Part shown: positions 47,201 to 62,149 of the stretch, piece after piece
How the letters are laid out: every line of letters starts with the position of its first letter
How positions within the stretch are numbered: position 1 is the first letter of the stretch
Assembly: GCA_026874595.1 (NCBI GenBank)
Contig: CM049321.1
Coordinates: 15,085,479 to 15,149,478, forward strand
Length of the DNA stretch: 64,000 bases
Direction: 5' to 3'
Origin: Sipunculus nudus
Lineage: Eukaryota; Annelida; Sipuncula; Golfingiida; Sipunculidae
Position numbers and translations under genes: made by a program
Notes under the pieces: generated by a model
Seen by the model: the letters and a program-made list of their open reading frames with translations, nothing else
Databases searched by the model: none
What the model was told of the DNA's origin: nothing

Positions 47201-50200
47201 ATAACATGAATATCCAAGACACTGAAAGGTAATATACTTTCGCCACTTCTCAACGACCAGGTAAATTAGATCTTGAGAAGGAACACATAATAACATTTCA
47301 TTTTGTAAAAGGCCTCTCATGTCCTTGTAATGTTTTGATGTTCATGTTTATGAATGGATTGATTTGTTAACCACTAACAACTCATCTTTATTAACAACTA
47401 ATCTTCACAATATTCAGCGGCTAACACTTTTCATCCGAATATGTAAAATCTTGGCAAGGAAGACAAAGTAATTCCAAAGATTTTCTACTTAAACAGAAAT
47501 GCAATATACTGACGAATAATTAACTTATCGGGAAATAATAAGTCCGGAGATAAGCTTTTATTTGTATGTGGTATGTTGCTTCTTTGTACATTATTGAATA
47601 GACTTGTTTCTGTATGACAGGTAATTTTTATTTTCATGTTGAAGGACATTTTATTATGTATAAAATGCTTAAATTACAGTGTTACACCTTTTTATATGAA
47701 CACATAAAATATCTTGGAAGAGACACAAAATAATTCCAAAGGTATTCCGCTGAGACGCAAATGCAATATACTGAGTAATAAATTACTTTATGGGATAGGG
47801 TTACCCCATGGACCAGCTTTAATATGTATGTGGATTGTTGCCTCTATGTACGTTAATTTGAGTAAATTGCTTTTTATGTGACAGGTCAGCTTTCATTTTC
47901 ATCTTTAATGGCTTCTTGTCTGTATATCTAGTTTTTTCCTCAGCTTAAATGAAAGTTTTATAATCTGATTACAGATTTCTTATTGTCTTTTTATATCCTT
48001 TTTGCAGGCGATAAATAAAAATACCCTACACAAATAACACTTAAGGCGTGAACAATTCCCTGAGGTGAAGATGATTGTCCTTTTGAAATGAAATAAGGCA
48101 GGGTAAGCCTTCCTAGAGATAGAATTGGCTAATAGTGTAGTACACACAGTTACAATCTTTTCAGGTTGTAACAATATAGTCTGACTTAAAATAAAGGCCA
48201 ATTGTGTGCAATCAGAAAGATTTACTGATAAAATTCATAATATTTAGTTGTAAGACTATTTTGTAATGTCTCTAGCATCATTACAAAAAATGACGCCGTC
48301 GTTTCAGGGCCCCTCATGATAAATTTCTCATCAGGCATTTCAAAACTTCCCACCTGCTGAAAGTTTCTTGTTTTCCGTTTACTTGAAGATGAAAGGTAAA
48401 ATTTTCGTCAGGGGTCTGCGTCTACTCGTTCGTCCTTTTATTCCGAACCCTTACCGATTTTCAGCTGTCCTTCGTTTAGTGATTTTTTTCGCAAGGAGAG
48501 CAGTTTACTTATTGAAAGAACTTACCTTAAGAAAAATCAGTCGGAAAATTGCCACTTTAAATTAAAAAGATGGTTGGATCCAGATTCACTTACGGTTTGT
48601 ATATTTTTTTTCATATGTTTAAGGTATGTGTTTTATACCTGGTGAGAAGAGTGAAATATGTTCGAAATATACAAAAGTGCATTTTCAAGATACAAAGTAT
48701 ATCGTCACACTTTTTATATTTTTTATACGTTTAGTGTACTGGAAGGGCGATGAAAATGTGCGTCTAATGAAAATCAATTCAACAAGGATTTACCCTAAAA
48801 CAGTTTTGTTATATATATAAAATGATAAATTAGATTATGAACATTAATAATGCAACTATTCGCGAGACCACACAAAATGTGTTCGAAATATAATGTGTCA
48901 AACATAAACACCTATTAGGGATCCAATGTTTATGATCCTTTCACGCAAATGAATATAATTTAATCGAATCTCTCTGTAAATTCTGCCCGATTCTTAAGGG
49001 TCAATTATCGTTTGTACAATTTTAACTAAGAGTGAAACGAGGGTACATTTTGTTCGGAACTTTAAATAAACCAGATAATGTATTGCTTCCAAAAATAAGG
49101 AACAGTTAAGAGATAATCTTTTATAATATTATTCGACCCCGTAGCGTTCTCAGTATGCAGGTCTCATACAACAGGTAGCCAACCTGCTTTATCTTCCTTC
49201 AAGCTATTTCAGCCAAACATTTTTATCAATTGTTTACGATGAAGTTGATTAAGGAAAAATTACACGAACAACTGCGGACCGTTGTTGATCTGTCTCGGAA
49301 TGGAAAAAAGGATATTATATTTTCATAAAGACACCTGTTTTCTTGGCTTCGATTTCTATTTACTAGTGGCACATATGGAAACCTCTAATATAATGGGGAA
49401 GAAAGACACATGCTATCATTAATATTAATAAGTCTGGGAGAAGTAATTATCAGGAGACATGAATATTACCAGTCTGTTAAGTGAGGAGCAGCATCGGTTT
49501 AGTTTCGAGGATGAATATGTTAATTTACCATGTGAATATGATGAAAATGGCTATAACTTCAGGGGGCAGTACCATTTGAATAATATTAATAATTTGAAGG
49601 TTTCACTAAGGGAGAGTTAGTTATATTGATTAACGACTTCCTAAGTTTATTGGGGCTTGACATTGAATAAGCAGCCCGAATCATTATAAAACGTATAATC
49701 TAACATTTCATTTATTCCAGAAAGCTTTATCAGCTCAATAAATAATATAATTTATTTGAAGGATAATAAAAAATAACGTAACTTCCGACGCTTTAGTCTT
49801 TATAAATAATCGGCATTAGAAATCATTAGACGTGTAAAGTAAAACTTAAACCTATTCTTATCGAATACCTCATATTAGTCCAACTCCATGCCCGAAAGTG
49901 GAAGTTAAATTATTGCTACATAAAACTCCTTTATGGGAAACCTCGGATAATTAATATTGTAAGTCCCCCTGTATTACACGAGATTTACTGATTTGACTTC
50001 ATGTGTTCACCAGCTGTGTCTCGACATGCTGAACTTAGTAGTACTTGTAGTACTATTAAAATTAATTTCCTTGCTATTTAATAGTTCTAAAGTCAAAGTC
50101 AATATGGAACAATGAAAAGTCATATGTTGCATCAAATTCATTCTTAAAATATAAGGAAAACAATAAAGGGAAAAGGTCTACATCCATGACGTGATATTTA

Positions 50201-52232
50201 ATTTTACTCTTTAACTATAAATAGGGTTTTAGTTTGACATCATATTTCCAATCATATATTGAGCTGGACTAGAATAAGTTTACAAAAGGACAAAGGGACC
50301 AGGCAATTGACCTTTAAAATGTATAACCGAATATACAGAAGCAGTTTGGAAATAAGATGCCGACAAATGATTAAAACACATATCCAAAGCAGTTGGTCTT
50401 GGAATGCTTAAGTCTATGCATCTCCGACCTCAAATAAATTTATTCTGCTGAAAAGTTCTCTTCCTTTGGTAAAATGTACGCTTTCTCGTGTACGTTAGTA
50501 TTGAAAAATATGTAAAGGAGCAACCGCTTATTTCCTTTGCTTCTCTGGAGGAAACACAAAATAACATCATCGTAATATGGGTGTGTCAATGATACAGTCA
50601 CCAGCAGAAAGGTCGCCAGATGAAAATTATCTAGGGAGAGAATGTATTTGATTAATCTGCAAGTTTATCCAGTAATATTTCAGACATGATACTGTGTGAA
50701 AAAAGTGAATTGTTCGCGTATCAAGAGTATTTCAACCTGGGTGTTCAAACTTCTGATTCCTCACGAGTTCAGCCGCAATATTTGCTCCAAATTCAATGCT
50801 TACTGCAATCAGGTTGTTTCGTATGAGTATACGTAAAACTGCACTTGGAAATCATGATTCATCATCTGTTAGTAAAAAACCTAAACGATGTATTATTAGT
50901 TCCTGTATTTCAAACCTTAATCATATAATCATTTAATATAATGCTATAACAATACATTATGGCATTATATATATCGTGATGCAGAATGAGTTTTTTTTAT
51001 TGTAATACATATGTTAACACTTCTTTTTGTTTGTGTCTCCGTGCATATGATATTCTAGATAAATCATATCGGTATTAACCCGAATTATGGTCTGAAATTC
51101 TTGTTTAATACGCCTGTTTTAGAAGTTTTTGATGTGATGAACTGTGGTCGGTTAGGACTGGTTCATAGACCGACTTAAAAGGTCACCAAAGGGTCCGATA
51201 TATTGTCCACATGTTGAATGTGGTCAGGTTCCTGCAAAATAAAACTGATTTGTAATTGTTATTACGCTTCACGCGGAATGTATACCAATTGCATATTTTG
51301 GATTTCAGGCTCATGGACAAGAGCAAATTTATACATAATTATATCACGTTGCGGTAATTCTTGTCGAAGAAATATCCAGATTGGAAATCCAAAATGACTG
51401 TCAATAATAAAAAATCAAGGGGCTTCCATTCTGGGGATTGTAAACACAAGGCAGGAAAATAACTCCCATAATGCAAAGTGAAAGGACATATTGGTCAGCT
51501 TATATCGTTTTGTAAAACGTATTACTCAGTGTAACAGTTCTGGACCATATATATCTATATCAAGGACCCCATCAAATGAAAAGCTTCAGTAAGGATCCCA
51601 TTATCCACTGGAATCGCTAAAAGGTCATGAATAAACAAAAAAGGGTTATCAGCAAGGTTCATGTAAATATATATGTGGCCTGGATTCACGTATTTGTTTT
51701 ATTTGTAGGTCGTTCAAAATGCCTCAGTCTTCAGGTGTTATATAAAATTTTATATCAGGAATGTCAATCTGACAGCCTTGATCACTAGAAATAGTGTAGT
51801 AGGGGCTATGAGAAATCAAATATTTGAAAAACAAAAATCAGGCAGCGGCGTGATATGGTCAGTCATACGCTCCTTAAGAAGCGAGCAGCTTTATTCTGAA
51901 ATATCCGCAGCCACGACGCTTGTTCTGCAAGTAACCCAGCTAGAATCGAATTACAGTAATCCAGGTGAGATGTCAATTTCAGATGAAACGCCGTATGGTA
52001 GCTAATTTACGGAGCTTGATAAAGGTTGCACGGCATAAACTACTGATATAAATATCCATTTAAAGATTCCAATTAACCTTAACCCTTAGATTCCATCAAG
52101 TATTCAAGGCGAGATATCAATTTGGCGAAAATGCAGAATGGAAGGCACGCCAAAACGCGTTAGTAGAGAGGAAACGAGATGGTATCTATAAAGGTCGCAC
52201 GGCATATACTACTGATATATATATATATACAT

Positions 52233-52263
<31 letters not shown>

Positions 52264-52803
52264 ATGCATTGAATGATTCCGATCAATCTTTTCACAGAGA
52301 TATCCCTAAAATGTTTGCCTCGTAAGGTAAAACCCTAAATGGTCATCCACACATGACACATTTTTTTATATATAAAAGTATTATTGATCGAGACCAAAAT
52401 AATATCTCACTCAAAGATTTTCGTAAGCTAAGACACATTTGCTTTATTTCCATTTATTTCACTTATTTTCATTTTATCTTCCGTCCTCTATACTTTCTGG
52501 TTTATATTTCCTTTTGGAAACCAATCCTGTTAATCACATTAATGCATATTCTCATTTGGACAGCCAAGTATACGGCAGGACACTCGATTAGGATAACTCT
52601 AGGATTGATAACAAAAATATAAAACTGAAATGTATCTGGTATATTGAAAGGTTATATTACTTTTTGGTTTGCTTTGTCATTACATTGACAGATAGCAATA
52701 TGTATTTCAGAACATAATTAGAAACAGATACATCTACACAAGAGGGAAACAAAACATAAAACCATGATCCTTATTCCATATAAATAAACAAGTAACAAGA
52801 GAC

Positions 52804-53177
52804 CGGCGTCTGTGGTTCAGGGGTTGAGCACAGGACTCAAAGCCGGGGGATCGTGAGTTCGAAACTCAACCTAGGCAGTGAGATTTTCACCGCAGGCTTA
52901 ATAGAAAGGCCGTGCCCAACGGCGTGATTCTCTTACAAACTAATTCGCCATTCGGGGGTTCCATGGTGGTTTGACCCAGCAATGAGGACGATTACGCACC
53001 CAGGGGACGTAGGTGCAGTAGTCACCGGCCTGGTTGACGCCAGGATATAAACTGAGAGTAAGCATGTGATACTGCCCTGTCCGAAAATTGGATGGAATTC
53101 TGCAGATGTACTTCTACAAAGTTAAGTTAGCATTAAAAAAATGGAAGCGGTTACGTACACAAAAAAATTAACAAAAA
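52804..53177 (+). mobile_element. tRNA-headed SINE, family 2, second full copy
   Basis: Same head and body as 27467-27877, with B-box GAGTTCGAAACTC. AAGAGAC flanks it at 52797-52803 and 53178-53184, a 7-bp target duplication after an A-rich tail. The site is empty in B1, so it arrived after units diverged. Confidence 0.85.
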
Positions 53178-54721
53178 AAGAGACATTGTCATATTTAGTA
53201 TAAGATGTGATGACAGGCGCATTCGAACTATAGCCGAATGATTGAAAATGCTCTTTGATTCTTTCCCTTATTATAAAACCTGCTAACTCTTGCTGATGTG
53301 ACAGACTATTTAAGGCGAAAGGGGCGATATAGTATTAACAAGTATAAAGGCTTGGGCTGTAACAAATCTCCCAAAAACCTTCAATGCCCATTTTAGGTCA
53401 GTGTCGAATAAAAGTCACGAATCCTGTCGTAGAAATGACCTCTAGTTAATCAAGTCCTGGCACAATCAAGGGAGGTGAACACACAAGTAATTAGCTGTCA
53501 AGCATTGTGTTTGTTGTTCCTCGGACCCTCTCCTCATTCAAATAAAATATTTGAGCAAGCGCCTTGTAGGATATCACTGTACAATATAATCTGATGCAGA
53601 GTCAGGCTGTCAGTTTATGCTAAATATTTATACATGCAGTTCGCATTTAAAGGAAAACTAGATGGCTCTCACGAAGCGCATTTATCTCTTCGACGCCTCA
53701 ATACTCTTACAGGCCCTTCCTAAATTTTTTTTAACTTATGTCCTACGCCATTATTTTTTAAACACATTGATAACATTATGGAATACTGGCAACAAATATT
53801 TTCTAAAACCAATAAATGGTAGAATGCTAATTTCTTATTCTTCCATGAAAGTTAGTTAAATTTGGTTTAGTATATTTGGATGTTTTGTGTTGTAAAATGT
53901 CAAATGGCTATCTTAATTCACAGAACTGGACTGGCCTATGAGGGATTTAACAAGTAGTCATGCTGTGAGGTTACATGGGGTGTTAAGTTACTAACCGCCT
54001 GACTAGGTCCATCGACCAAGAAATTAGGGTTAAAAGGGCTAAGACCATTCGCTAAGTTGCATTCCTGAGAGAAGTCAAGAAAACCAATAGCAAAGCAAAG
54101 TTAAAGGAGGATGGAGGGTTATGGGGGACTCTAGACCTTCAACTCCGATAAAATGGTCTAAGCATTTATTCCTTTTTCTAACCACAGCAACTTCTTATCC
54201 TGCAACCCGTTCAGGCGTTATAATTATGTTATTGTCATTGCTCCTACATTTAGTCAGTTTACAGGATGACAAGCTAGCTCTGAGCCATACAGCCCCCGGA
54301 CCACGTACTTTACACATTAGCTTGCAAAAAGTATGTTTCGCTTGGCCACAAAACATCGATTAAACGTGACCAAATGCTGGGTAGGACCGGCATTGTTTTT
54401 GCGGAAAGATAAAGAAGTCCCTTTTTATCCAATTAAAACCAAATTTTTCTTAATTCATCGGAAAAGGTGACGAGATGTTGTATTGAATGACAAACGAGAC
54501 GGTAAAAATATGACATTTTGATTGTATCCTAATCCAATCACGTATTTAACCTACATTGATTGGTTAAAAAAGTATAGTTTCACTTCTACGTCCCTTGGTC
54601 CGTCATTTCCCAAAATTCAGTCGCAATTCAATGAGGACTTTCGAAGATATGGCATAGAGAAACACATATAACCGCCTGAAACCTTCGTAGCTGAGGTAAT
54701 AATACTCTTAACACAAGCAGT

Positions 54722-54925
54722 CGTTTTACACTTAAAAACGAGTAGGCCTATCATGGGTACCTCTATGTTATGATTTGAATTGGGATGACACACACAATTA
54801 AGAATGGGACACCGAGCCTGGGTGACATCGGGGTTATCGCATGTGAGCCACTGTCATGTAATCCAGAACCGGGATGGAATTCAGAAGTTGTACATAGTTA
54901 ATAACAATCTTTAAAATAAAATATT
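54722..54925 (+). mobile_element. SINE family 2 fragment in unit C
   Basis: It matches 46995-47200 inside and outside: both are preceded by CGCCTGAAACCTTCGTA and followed by the same unit sequence. One ancestral insertion therefore preceded the B2/C split. Confidence 0.65.
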
Positions 54926-57900
54926 CAAGACACAACAATGTAAAACACTTTCTTCCCTTCTATGGGGCCAGGTAAATAGGACCTAGAGGAGGAACACAAA
55001 AATATCATGAGATGTATTGATGTTCAAATTAATGAATGCCTTGGATTTGTAATCAGTATAAAATTCATTTCATTAACAACTGAAAACAACTGAGACTGAA
55101 ATGCAATAAACTGAATAATAATTAGCTTATCGTGAAAAATAACTCCGGAGAATAGCTTTTATTTGTATATTGTATGTTGCTTCTTTGTACGTTGATTGAA
55201 TAGACTGGTTTTTGTATGACAGGTCAGCTTTTATTTTTATCTGTAAGGACATTTTATTCTGTCCAAAAAGGCATAAATGACAGTTTTAAAATCTGGTTTC
55301 ACCGTTTTCATTACAATACTTTGAAAAGAATATCTGGGGAGAGACACAAAATAATTCCAAAAGCATTCCTCTGAGACAGAAATAAATAAATTGAGCAATG
55401 ATTTACTTAACAGGATAAAGTAACATCGGGGACCATCTTTTCTTTGTGTGTGTCTTTTTTGTCTCTACGTACGTAGATTGAATAATTTAATTCTTATGTG
55501 ACAGGTCAGCTTTCATTTTCATCCTTTATGGCTTATTTTCTGTCCATCAATTATTTCCGCGGCTTAATTGAAAATCGTGTAATCTGATTGCACATTTCTT
55601 ATTGTCGTTTTATATGTAGAATCCTTTTAAGCAGGTAAATACAATTACCATATATCAATAACACGCGAAGCCTGAACAAATTCTTTGGGGTGATCTTGAT
55701 TGTCCTTTAGGAATCAAATAAGACAGATAAAGACTTAACAGTGATCTAAAGATTTTAGTGTTAACGCTCAACATATTTGATTGTAACACTGTTCTTACTA
55801 TATCTCTAGTACTGAAAATGACGCAGTTGTTACACGGACTCTCATGATAAACTGCACCATCAGTCATGTAAAATTTCTACATCTATATTTATTTGTCATA
55901 TGTGTATATATGTGCATATGTTGTTGCATATAGAGTTGCATACGTTGTATACCCGTTAACACTTGAACCGCATAAGAAAATAATTTTCTGGAACATACAA
56001 AATTTGAAATTACTTGTGAGAGGTAAATTACAAATGTGCAAGAATATCGTTTAGTCTACCGAACTAGAAATGAAAATGTGCCTTCTATGAAAATCAATTC
56101 CTTCAGGATTAATCCTGAAACATTTTTTCTGTATTACATCCAGGAAACATTCATTTTTAAATGTTGAGAATGGACAATAATTACGCGACTATCCTTGGGA
56201 TGACAGAATATATGTTCGACCCTTTTAAGTCAGTTGAATTTTGCTGGAAATATCAAAATTCTATATAATATATTGCTTTCATAGATAAGGAACAGTAAAC
56301 ATATAATCTTTTATGATATTATACGATCCCGTGACTTTCGCAATATGCAGGTCTCATATTACAGGAAGAAAACCTGCATCATCCATCAACCTCTCTCGGA
56401 CAGTTTTTTGGCAACTGTTGGCTACGTAGATATTTAAGGAAAAATAGCATGAACAGCTGCAAGCTGTCGTTGATCTGTATCCGAATGGTACAAGGGATGT
56501 CATCTTTTCACAAAAGCACCTGTTTTCTGGTTATCCGATTTCTATTTGCTTGTGGCACATGTGAAAAACTCTAATAAAGGAAATAGAAAATCCATGGTAT
56601 CGTTCCAATTAATACGTCTGCGAGAATTAAAAATCGGGAGACATGAGTTTTACCAGTCTGTTACCCGGATGATCAACAGAATGTAAATATTAAGTCGCCA
56701 TGTAAGTTAATTGGCACTAGGACTCATTGGAAAGTATCTCACAAAAGGTTTGTGTTTTATTGTTCTGCAAGTGTATCAATTAATATTTCAGGGATGATAC
56801 TGTGTGAAAAAGTGAAATGTCGCCTTTCAAGTGTATTAAACCTTTCCTTACAGACTCTGATTCCTCTCTAAAATGTGTACTTGTACTTTGTTATAGATGT
56901 AATATGGTTTACGTATGTAAATATAATCCTCTTCCCCTCGCTCTCTCACTCTGTAGTTCAATGACGAAGTGCCTGGCTGACTCACTCCATTCTATTTATA
57001 GTGAATTTATCGTGTACAATCCTTCTTAACTGTCGTACCTATACCGTTGTATATTATATGTCATTGTGTACTGGGTTTCGCAGATACTGTGTTTTCTCGT
57101 GAGTTCAGCCGCAATATTAACTCCAAAATAATGCTAACTGCAAACAGGTTGTTTCCTTTTGAGGATACGTTAAACTGCACATGGAAATCATAATTCATCA
57201 TCTGTCAACAAAAGGCCTGAGGGATGTAATGTTTGTTCGGTTATATCAAACTTTAATCATATAATCATATAATATAATGCCGTTACAATACAAAGTGGCA
57301 TGGATCATGATGCAGAATGAGTTTTTTTTATTGTAATACCTATGTTTAAACTTCTTGTTTTTTTGTATCTCCGTGTATATGTTATCTCAGATAAATCATA
57401 TCAGTATTAACCTGAATTATGATCTGAAATTCTTGCTACGCGTGTTTTAGGAGTATTGGCTGTGGTGAACTGTGGTCGGTTATGACTGGGTCATAGGCGC
57501 TATTCAAAAAGTCACCAAAGTGTCCAATAAATCAAAATCGAAATTAGCGACAAAATGCTAAAGGCAAAAAAATACCAAAGAATTGAAGATTGTTGAATTG
57601 TGGTCATTTTGCCGCAAAATTTGACTGTCATGTAATTATTATCACGCTTTACACGGAATGTATACCAATTGCATATTATTGATTACAGGCCTCTTGGACA
57701 GGAGCAAATTTATACATAATTATATCACGTTGCGGTAATTCTTGTCGAAGAAATATCCAGATTGGAAAGCCAAAATGACTGTCAATAATAAAAAATCAAG
57801 GGGGCTTCCATTCTGGGGATTGTAAACACAAGGCAGGAAAATAACTCTCATAATGCAAAGTGAAAGGACATATTGGTCAGCTTATATTGTTTTGTAAAAT

Positions 57901-58935
57901 GTATTACTCAGTGTAAATTTTCTAATATGGACTTTTAAATATTACATATGTCTACAGCTCCAGCATGGGAATGGCAAAGAATTGAGAATTAGGGCCATGA
58001 CCTTATCATCGTATATAGTTTTATTGAGTGAATTGACACTGAGCCCCGATGCAGGAAAGTATTTCATCTCGTACAAGATTATGTCAAGGAACCCGTGAAA
58101 GCTATCATACCCCGGGCAGGCTTTATAATGATTTACCTGGAAGGGTTAGCCTCCAGAAGATCTAGATCTATACCTGATTTATCACAGGCTCACTCTCCTT
58201 CGCAGTCTGATGAGTTTTTTTTCAGATTGGATTTGTTACTTACGAGTACTCTACACAAGATGTGTGGATGGCTGAAAGTTCCGCATATAAAAATATTGCA
58301 AACATTATGCGTAAGGTGATGAACTGTCAAAACTAACTGACAGGACATATGACAGAGGGGGCAATAAAATATGGTGATTGGAATAGGATGAATATCATAT
58401 TCGATGACCGAGAGAATAAAACGAACGATGGTCTATCATAAACATATTATTGTATGTAGCTTCTGGACTACGTGAAATCTGCTGCTTAATATTTTCCCTA
58501 ATATACTGACCGAATAAATTCAGTTTTACTAGTACATTAAGCTTTAAATTAAAGGTAACCTCAGGGTTGTCAACACTTGTTTGCCAAACGAGAAATAGTT
58601 CCAATGCTGTTAATGCTACTTGTGTCCCGTTTGGAATCGATTATGCAGAGGGACAGTCAATTTAATTGATTATGAAAGAAAATGACCATTCTTCGATATA
58701 AATAGCACATCAATTAAAACGGTGTATCGCCAGCTAAAACAAAAAAGTTAGCAAAGTTTACGTTTATCGTGGATGATGGATCATACATTTTAACTCTTAC
58801 TCTCATTGGAAGGCATTGTCTTTCTGTCGATCATGTCACGTGATAGCTCAAGAGATAAAAACGCCAAAACCCGATATCTTTCTCCTGCATATGCATTTGC
58901 TTTTAGATTTTCTGATAACATTTCCAGTTATTGGC

Positions 58936-59160
58936 TCTCTGAATAATAATAATAATAATAATAATTAATCGTATTGATCTAGCTCCAAGATCTGATAGTC
59001 GGACTAACATACAAATAATACATATTAAAAAACAAACAATTTAATATTCGGCTATTTTCTAAGTGTATTAAGTAGCGAATTTCAGTGTTTAGGTGTCACG
59101 AAATGGAAGGAACGTTCATGGACTTTTATATTACACTTTAATACTAAAGGCTGATAGGCT
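58936..59160. other. Unit C/D junction
   Basis: An (AAT)n run (58944-58965) and unassigned AT-rich DNA. Confidence 0.5.
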
Positions 59161-59910
59161 AATTGTATATCAAACAAATATCATATATATCAGCATTCGA
59201 AAAAGGCTTTAAACAAATACAGCCATTTTGTATTACACAGGGTACTTCAAGGGAAGCCAAATTAAGCTGTTTGAGCAGCGGCTTGACGTGGTCAGTCATA
59301 CGCATTTTAGGATGTGGTAAGCAGCATTATATCTGCAGCCACCAGGTTTGCTCAGCAAGAAACCTAGCTAGAATAGTATTACAGTATTTCAAGCGAGATT
59401 TCTATTTGGCAAAAAATGTAGAATGGAAGGAACGCCAATACGCGTCAGTAGGGTGGAAACGCTATACGGAGGAGCTCAATAAAGGTCGCGCGACATACCC
59501 TGCTGATATAATTATGCATTGAAAGATTTCGATCAATCTTAACCCCGAAATATCCCTCAAATGTTTGCTTCGTAAGGTAAAATATTAAGTGGTCATCTAG
59601 ACATGACATTTCTTTCATGGAATTTTCTACATGATGGTTTCATCAGCCAGGATACTTCAATAATCAGAAGTATTCACAGCAAGGCTGGTGTACAAGTCTC
59701 TGCAAGTGGCTAATACCGGACGCACAGAAGGCTCAATGTCTGTGATATAGTTTTGAAGAAATGAAAGCTTAAAATTAAAGCTATCAAGAGCGTGTAGGTA
59801 TTATTCAGATGAGAGTAAAAATTGTTTAAAATGTTTTCCATTCAAAATATAATGCTATTGGTAGAACAGGCGTGGAAAAAGGTTAGGAACCATTTAAGGT
59901 GTTAACAGAT

Positions 59911-60250
59911 TTTAAGGTGGGGTTTATAGTCTGAAATCGCCGACGGTGTCAGTTTAATCAGACTTTACACTTTGCCTTCCTTGTCTTTTGGATCTAGTCA
60001 TTCTTGTGGATTTTTGCAGGGCCCTCTGGAAAATACAATAACCACTGAATGGTTATCCTATCTACATTTGCCTGCTTCTCTTTACCGTTACCCTTTCGCG
60101 CCTTGGTCAAGACAGAGCAGACTTGTGCCAAAGTAAATGGCTACGGGTCTTAGCACAGTAGGTGGTCATATACAACGTTACGCGAACCCACAATCTTGTA
60201 GTCATGGTTTGAGCGCCCTTACCAACAACCATTGCGTGACCACGCTTCAC
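59911..60250 (-). mobile_element. tRNA-headed SINE, family 1, copy 3
   Basis: On the minus strand it opens AGCGTGGTCACGCAATGG, the clearest A-box region of the three copies, then GTGGGTTCGCGTAACG as B-box, the common body, and an end at ATAAACCCCACC. It is the most complete family 1 copy. Confidence 0.8.
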
Positions 60251-61291
60251 AAAATTAAAGAAGACATACCAGTGATTGATGACGCTGACAGTTTGATACA
60301 CCCAGATTCAATTTGTCAGTTTGTTACAATTCAGTCCAACTTGTAATAAATATTACCGATTAAACATGACCAGGAAGATTTTTAATGTAATTTTTAACAT
60401 ATTTGACTGTGTCACTGTTCTTACTATATCTCTAGCACAAAAAAATGACGCAGTTGTTTCACAGATTCATGATAAACTTCATCATCAGCCAATTAAAATC
60501 CCCCCCCTTTTATATTTACATGACGTATGTGCCTTCATGTGCATACTTTGTGTGGTGAATGTAGAAAGTATTTCTCCCAAAAACGTTTGTACTGCTTAAT
60601 AAAACAATATTCCTGAACATTCACACTATTTGAAATAACTGGTAAGAGGTGATATTCACTTGTGAATTTTCAAGATACAAAGAATGTCGTCTGGCTTTTC
60701 ATTTTTTTGTTAAGTCTATCCGACTGGGGAAGAAAACTTGCATTCAATGAAAATCAATTCAATCAGTTTACTCTTTAAAGATTTTTATAACATCCAGAAA
60801 CATTTATAAATGTTGAGTATGGACAATCATTACGCAACCATCCTCGAGCCATCGAATATATGTTGAAATATTGTGTATTGCTTTCAAAGGTAAGAAACAG
60901 TTAACATTTAATTTTATATGTTATTATTCCATTTCATGTCTTCTTCAATATGCAGGTCTCAATTTACAGGGTGCCAACCTGCATTCTCGTCCTTCAAGCT
61001 CTCTCAGACAGATTAATTTTTTTTCGCAACTGTTGGGGACGTACATATTTAAGGAAAAATAACATGGGCATCTGCCCACTGTCGTTGATCTGTCTGGGAA
61101 TGGTAAAAGGGATATCATATTTAAAAAAAAAACCTGTTTTCTGGTTATCCGATTTCTTATCATTTGTGTCACATGTGGAAAAGACTCATCTAATCGAGAA
61201 ATAATAGATACATTGTATCAATCAAATTTATTTTACAATCAGGAGACATGAGTTTTACCAGTCTGTTACCTAGAGGACCAGCAGCCGTTTA

Positions 61292-62149
61292 TTGTTATAT
61301 AGTTATAATTTATTAGATTATTTGGACCGCAAATACATACATACAGTACTCGACAGCGGGTTACAAATCAAGAATGCATACATAAAATTACATACAAAAC
61401 ATTAAACCAATGATACATCATCACATTGCATGCGAAATAAGGACCATGTAAAACCATTCACACAGGATATATAAAGAGAATGACAAAAAAATATGCATAT
61501 AAAATTAGCTAAACACTGCCTTAAATTAACAGGTTTCTAATCCCTTTTTAGACATCACAATAGAGGCTAGCTGTCTTAATGTCTTCGGGAAGTCCATTCT
61601 AAACAGTTGGTGCAGCATACGTAAAAGTACGCTTACCGTAAGTTACTGTGTTTGTTAAAGGAGTACAACTCAGGTTCCTAAATATTGACCGAAGAGTTCT
61701 TTTACTGGTCTTCTTTATCAGTTCACTTAGGTATGAAGGTAACATTTCTGATTTGTTTTTATACACTAAAAGAGCAATTTTGATATATATTCGCTCACTT
61801 ATCGGTAGCCAGTGCAGAGTCTTCAGACATTCTATGCACTATCAAATTTCCTTTAAGCCACAATCAGAGAAGCCGCTGCAATTAGCTTATTTGCTTTTCT
61901 GGAAAATTGAAAACATCGAGCTCCCATAATTCAAGTGTGAAGTCACAAACGGATGAACCAACGTACTCAAAGTGTTATTGTCTATGTATTTCCTAATCTG
62001 TCTATGTCTATATAGTTGATTTAAAAATTTACTACATACAGCTTTTATATGTTCTCTCATATTCATGGTTTCATCAAAGATCATACCCAATTAACGCACT
62101 TTGTCTACAACATTTATTGAGATGCTAACCACGTTTTTTTCACTCAATG
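61292..62149 (-). pseudogene. CR1-like LINE 3' end inside unit D
   Basis: On the minus strand IFDETMNMREHIKAVCSKF, IRKYIDNNTLSTLVHPFVTS and NYGSSMF form the end of a CR1/Jockey-type RT, and further on LPKTLRQLASIVMSKKGLET is the C-terminal tail. GTTTA borders both sides (61287-61291 and 62150-62154), a possible short target duplication. The same site in unit A (about 34650) is empty. Confidence 0.75.

Larger units (their letters stand above)
44884..51600 (+). repeat. Tandem unit B2
   Basis: Its first 260 bp duplicate B1 bases 44418-44680. It then follows unit A's order throughout, with its own ~270-bp internal duplicate (47445-47690 and 47692-47960). It holds an L2-like fragment not seen in A, C or D, and a SINE fragment shared with C. 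Confidence 0.75.
51601..58935 (+). repeat. Tandem unit C
   Basis: Starts with a segment at 51840-52150 that matches 59270-59460 of D (GGTCAGTCATACGC in both), then the GTCGCACGGCATATAC mark, the shared landmarks and an end matching unit A. It lacks about 2 kb around 56700 that A, B2 and D keep. It has the ~270-bp internal duplicate at about 55080-55290 and 55330-55560. Confidence 0.75.
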
